From Watersipora subatra (taxonomy: Eukaryota; Bryozoa; Gymnolaemata; Cheilostomatida; Watersiporidae): a stretch of 64,000 nt of DNA. The DNA is taken from the NCBI RefSeq assembly GCF_963576615.1, contig NC_088712.1, forward strand, positions 56,690,010 to 56,754,009. The letters are read 5' to 3'. Shown here one piece after another: positions 61,141 to 64,000 of the stretch. Made by a program: the position numbers and the translations under genes. Below the pieces are notes generated by a model. It ran no database searches, was not told the DNA's origin, and saw only the letters and a program-made list of their open reading frames with translations. How positions within the stretch are numbered: position 1 is the stretch's first letter; each line of letters starts with the position of its first letter.

Positions 61141-61487
61141 AAGATGTTAGACGAGAGCCGATCTGCCAAAAGTGAACCGAGAATTTCTTTAATTCTCAGG
61201 GCGCTGACCTTTTCTTCGTCAGACAATTTTGACTTTTGTTGCTGAGCTTTCTCTGCTTCTCGGATTCGTTCAATTTCTCGAGCAATTTCTGCTCTCCGCG
61301 CAAATTCCTCTTGTTTCTTTAGTCTTAGTTCCTTAGCAATAGCTTCATCTTTAGCCCTTTCAGCTTCTATGGCCATCTGTCTCTCTCTTGCAAGCTCTTC
61401 CTCCTTCTGCTGTAGCAACTGCTTCTCTGCTTGCCTCGCTTCTTCTGCTTGAATTAACCTGCGCTCATCTTTTTCCAATTTCGCTTT
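61141..61487 (-). CDS. Coiled-coil exon of an unidentified gene
   Basis: Minus strand; acceptor CATGTTTAG precedes 61487 and a consensus donor CTT|GTGAGT follows 61141. It has 115 codons plus two bases (phase 2). The peptide is almost one uninterrupted highly charged helix rich in Glu, Lys, Arg, Ala and Gln (KQLLQQKEEELARERQ, AIEAERAKDEA, EIERIREAEKAQQQK), then a more ordinary segment SDEEKVSALRIKEILGSLL. A TGA two bases past the donor would be the stop if the donor is not used, but the donor is strong. Such helices occur in cytoskeletal, ciliary and RNA-binding proteins, so no function is assigned. Confidence 0.75.
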
Positions 61488-64000
61488 CTAAACATGATAT
61501 ATAGAAGGATGATATAATAATAATATATTTATAGAAATATCAGCATTTGCATGTCTGTTATTCTGCACTTCTGTGTGTCCGGCTGTAGCTATTAAAATTT
61601 TGGAATCAAAAGCTCACATCCTGCTAGATTTGAACTCATGATGATTTCAACCCCAGGTTTTGAACTGTGTATTTAGTTACCAAGCTACACTGTTCTTGCG
61701 ACTCTACTGCTCTTATCATACACTGTATACTCTTTTCTTGATTGCACACATTAAATGATGTATTAATTGAAACTCTATGAACTCCATGAAACATGATGAA
61801 TTTTACCCTCGCCTCACTTGGGCTAATTAGTTTTCTGCCATATGATATCAACAAACATTTCTCTCCAAATTAAAATTTGGCGATTGCGTCTCAGTTCAGC
61901 GTCATCCGTCACAGTAAAAACGGTTTCGCAAACAGATAAGTGATAAAACTTTAGTTCAAAGTTTACTAAAACGCATAGTAAAACTTTATTTATTAATTAT
62001 GATCTGCTAGAAAATGCAACATTACAATGTACTACAAGTATGTGCAGTACGTATCGGGGAGAGTTCGTACTTTCAACACAAACGCATGACATAAATGTTG
62101 AATTTAACTTAAATGAATTTAGCTTACTAAACACATACTTAAAGCTAAGTTTTAGTATGTACTTTACTAAGCTAAACTTCAACTTTGTCATCGGCTAAAC
62201 TTTTATCACCGATCTGTTGTCGGTTTTATTTTCACTTTAACTTAAAGTTATATCGATTAATGGTGAACTGAGATAAAGGGTCGAGCAAGCATTGTATCTC
62301 TTTCAGAAGTTGTGAGAGGGATATCAGCTAATAGCATATCAGCATCTTTGTTATTTTGATGTAATCAGCATACTGACTGCCTAATTTTAATTTTGATAAA
62401 GTTTTTCATTTTTATCGTCTGTCAGAAAAAAGTCCAAAAATAATTCCATCTTTATATGGCCAAAAAACATTGTGTTCCACTTCGTAAAACAAAAAAATCG
62501 TACAGCAGGGGCATCGTAATCCGAGGGTGTCCTGTAATAATCAATAATAAAAAATGCACATTTAGCGTGTGCAATCGCAAAAAGGATATACACCATATGG
62601 TAAAAGATGAGAACAGCTTAGCCTTGCGGTTAAACGTACTTGATGACAGACTTGCGATTTGAATGTTGCAAGAGAAAGTTCAGTACAAAAGTGATTTTTC
62701 GTTGCTAAACCTTTATCACTATAACTGGATACACAAACGAATGACAGACAGACAGACACTGAGATTTATATATATATATATAGACTGAATGCCTGGCATA
62801 GCCTGGGTAATAAAAAAAGTCTTTAGACAGAAAACTTATTTATATGTAACATGTACAGCATTTACCATTCTAACTTTTAAACTTCATATCATGAGAAAAG
62901 TGTTTTTGTGCAGTTCAAATAAATTAGGAGAAAAATAGAAAAAACTGCAAAGGTTTTTAAACTCTTTCAAACAACGGTAACTTTTAATTTTAATATCATG
63001 AAAGAAGTGTTTTGTTGAAATAAATTAAAATAAAAAATAAAATTGTTAAGATGTTTAAATGTAAGTATGAAATCATTAGCAAGTAATGGCTATATGAAGT
63101 CTGCTTTGCTACGATTACACTGAACAATTATTTGCTATAAGGCACCATAAGGCAAAAATATCATATAGGCACCATAAGGCAAAAATATCGTATAGCAGTA
63201 GTAAATATCTAATACCATAGTTAATATCTAATCCAAACATTTCCAGGTAAAAATCGTCACAATCATCATCATTAAAAATTTGTAACAAAACGATATGTTA
63301 ACCTTAGTAACTATAGTTACCTACAATAACATTGTGCATTTAGTGCTTATGATATGCAAGATAATGTAACATTACAAGATACTACGTGCAGTACGTACCA
63401 TGAAGAGTTCTTACCTTCAACACAATTGTATAACATAAATTTTGGATTTAACCGAACTGAATTTGGCTCACTAAACACATACTTAAAGGAAGTTTTAGTA
63501 TGTTTTTTAGTAAACTTCAAACTTGTAACTAAAATTTTATCACTTATCTGTTTGCGAATTTGTTTTACCATAACGAATAACGCTGAGCTAAGATAGCGAG
63601 CAACGTATATGTCTATACGTTGCTAAATAAATATATAAAATAAATTATATAATAAATATATAATAAATATATAATAAATATTTATAAATATATTTTAAAT
63701 ATAATAAATATATAAAATAAATATATAAATATAAAAATTAAAATTTTATATTTATATATTTATAAATAAATAAATAGTTATAAATATTAAAATTTTGCAT
63801 TGAAGAGTTTGGCAGGTGCTGGATTTGAACTCACGATCATCGCAACTGCAAGTATGCAAACATGCGCTTCAAGCACAAGGCTACGCAGTTCTTAGCTTTC
63901 TATTGATCTTACCATATACTGTATACCCTTTTCCAGACTGCGCTCGCTAAACTGCATATTAATTAATAAAGTGCACCCACGGGTTACAATGTCCTTGTTG
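61488..64000. other. Right end of window: repeats, no recognised exon
   Basis: Contents: antisense tRNA-like blocks (61540-61720, 63790-63930), a partial copy (61860-62250) and a full reverse copy (62780-63620) of the 54470 Helitron-like family, a dispersed repeat (62280-62540), and TATAAATA-rich DNA (63625-63790). The upstream exons of the coiled-coil gene should lie here or beyond the window. Confidence 0.5.
62780..63620 (-). mobile_element. Helitron-like element, reverse copy of 54470-55425
   Basis: Read on the minus strand it follows the same order as 54470-55425: GCAAACAGATAAGTGATAA, AACTTCCTTTAAGTATGT, GTAACTATAGTTACTAAGG, then a right end TTATTACCCAGGCTATGCC and CATTCAG. It lacks the 116-bp palindrome. 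Confidence 0.55.

Overview
This is an AT-rich, intron-rich, repeat-dense nuclear window from an animal. Split genes with GT-AG introns, a Ly6 three-finger gene, and hAT, Helitron, TA-flanked and THAP/TTAA transposon remnants all point to a metazoan. The repeat mix would fit an invertebrate such as a mollusc or another lophotrochozoan, but the species cannot be settled from the sequence. No bacterial operon, CRISPR array or rRNA was seen.

Host genes, left to right. (1) Positions 146-249 hold the last exon of an upstream plus-strand gene whose protein ends in a tyrosine-rich tail. (2) Positions 3338-16604 hold a complete five-exon gene for a glyoxylate/hydroxypyruvate reductase-type D-2-hydroxyacid dehydrogenase of 327 residues. 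All four introns are phase-consistent, and the cofactor loop and Arg/Glu/His catalytic set are intact. (3) Positions 29357-34240 hold two phase-compatible exons of a secreted, probably GPI-anchored Ly6/quiver-type three-finger protein with all ten cysteines; its first and last exons were not found. (4) On the minus strand, a coiled-coil exon (61487-61141) and a basic C-terminal exon (53467-52906) have matching splice phases and may be one gene with a 7.7-kb intron.

Mobile DNA fills most of the rest. The central discovery is a 4.3-kb element at 48287-52593. It is flanked by TTAA, has long terminal inverted repeats, and carries a broken THAP-transposase gene on the minus strand (Kolobok-like) plus a P2X7-C-terminal-domain-like gene on the plus strand. 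The 3' part of the second gene has been copied in inverted orientation into the 3' end of the transposase gene. A 904-bp internally deleted derivative of the same family sits in dehydrogenase intron 2 (10589-11492), so parent-type element and MITE are both visible. Other elements with target duplications are a 1201-bp hAT remnant (59059-60259), an 857-bp element with its empty paralogous site also in the window (40452-41308), two TA-flanked elements (27813-28693, 32004-33122), and a 120-bp palindromic MITE nested in the second of these. A broken Helitron helicase lies at 38581-39324, and about ten copies of a tRNA-like repeat are scattered through the window.

Tandem arrays are large: a 28-bp unit over 3.9 kb (44020-47885), a 12-bp unit over 1.3 kb (30478-31812), a purine-only tract of about 0.8 kb (24219-25042), a 30-bp unit that repeats a perfect splice-donor motif (53480-54195), a 15-bp unit inside the hAT element, and smaller 23-bp and TAGATGGTTTGTTA-type arrays. 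Long open frames in these arrays are by-products of unit length or composition and are not annotated as genes.
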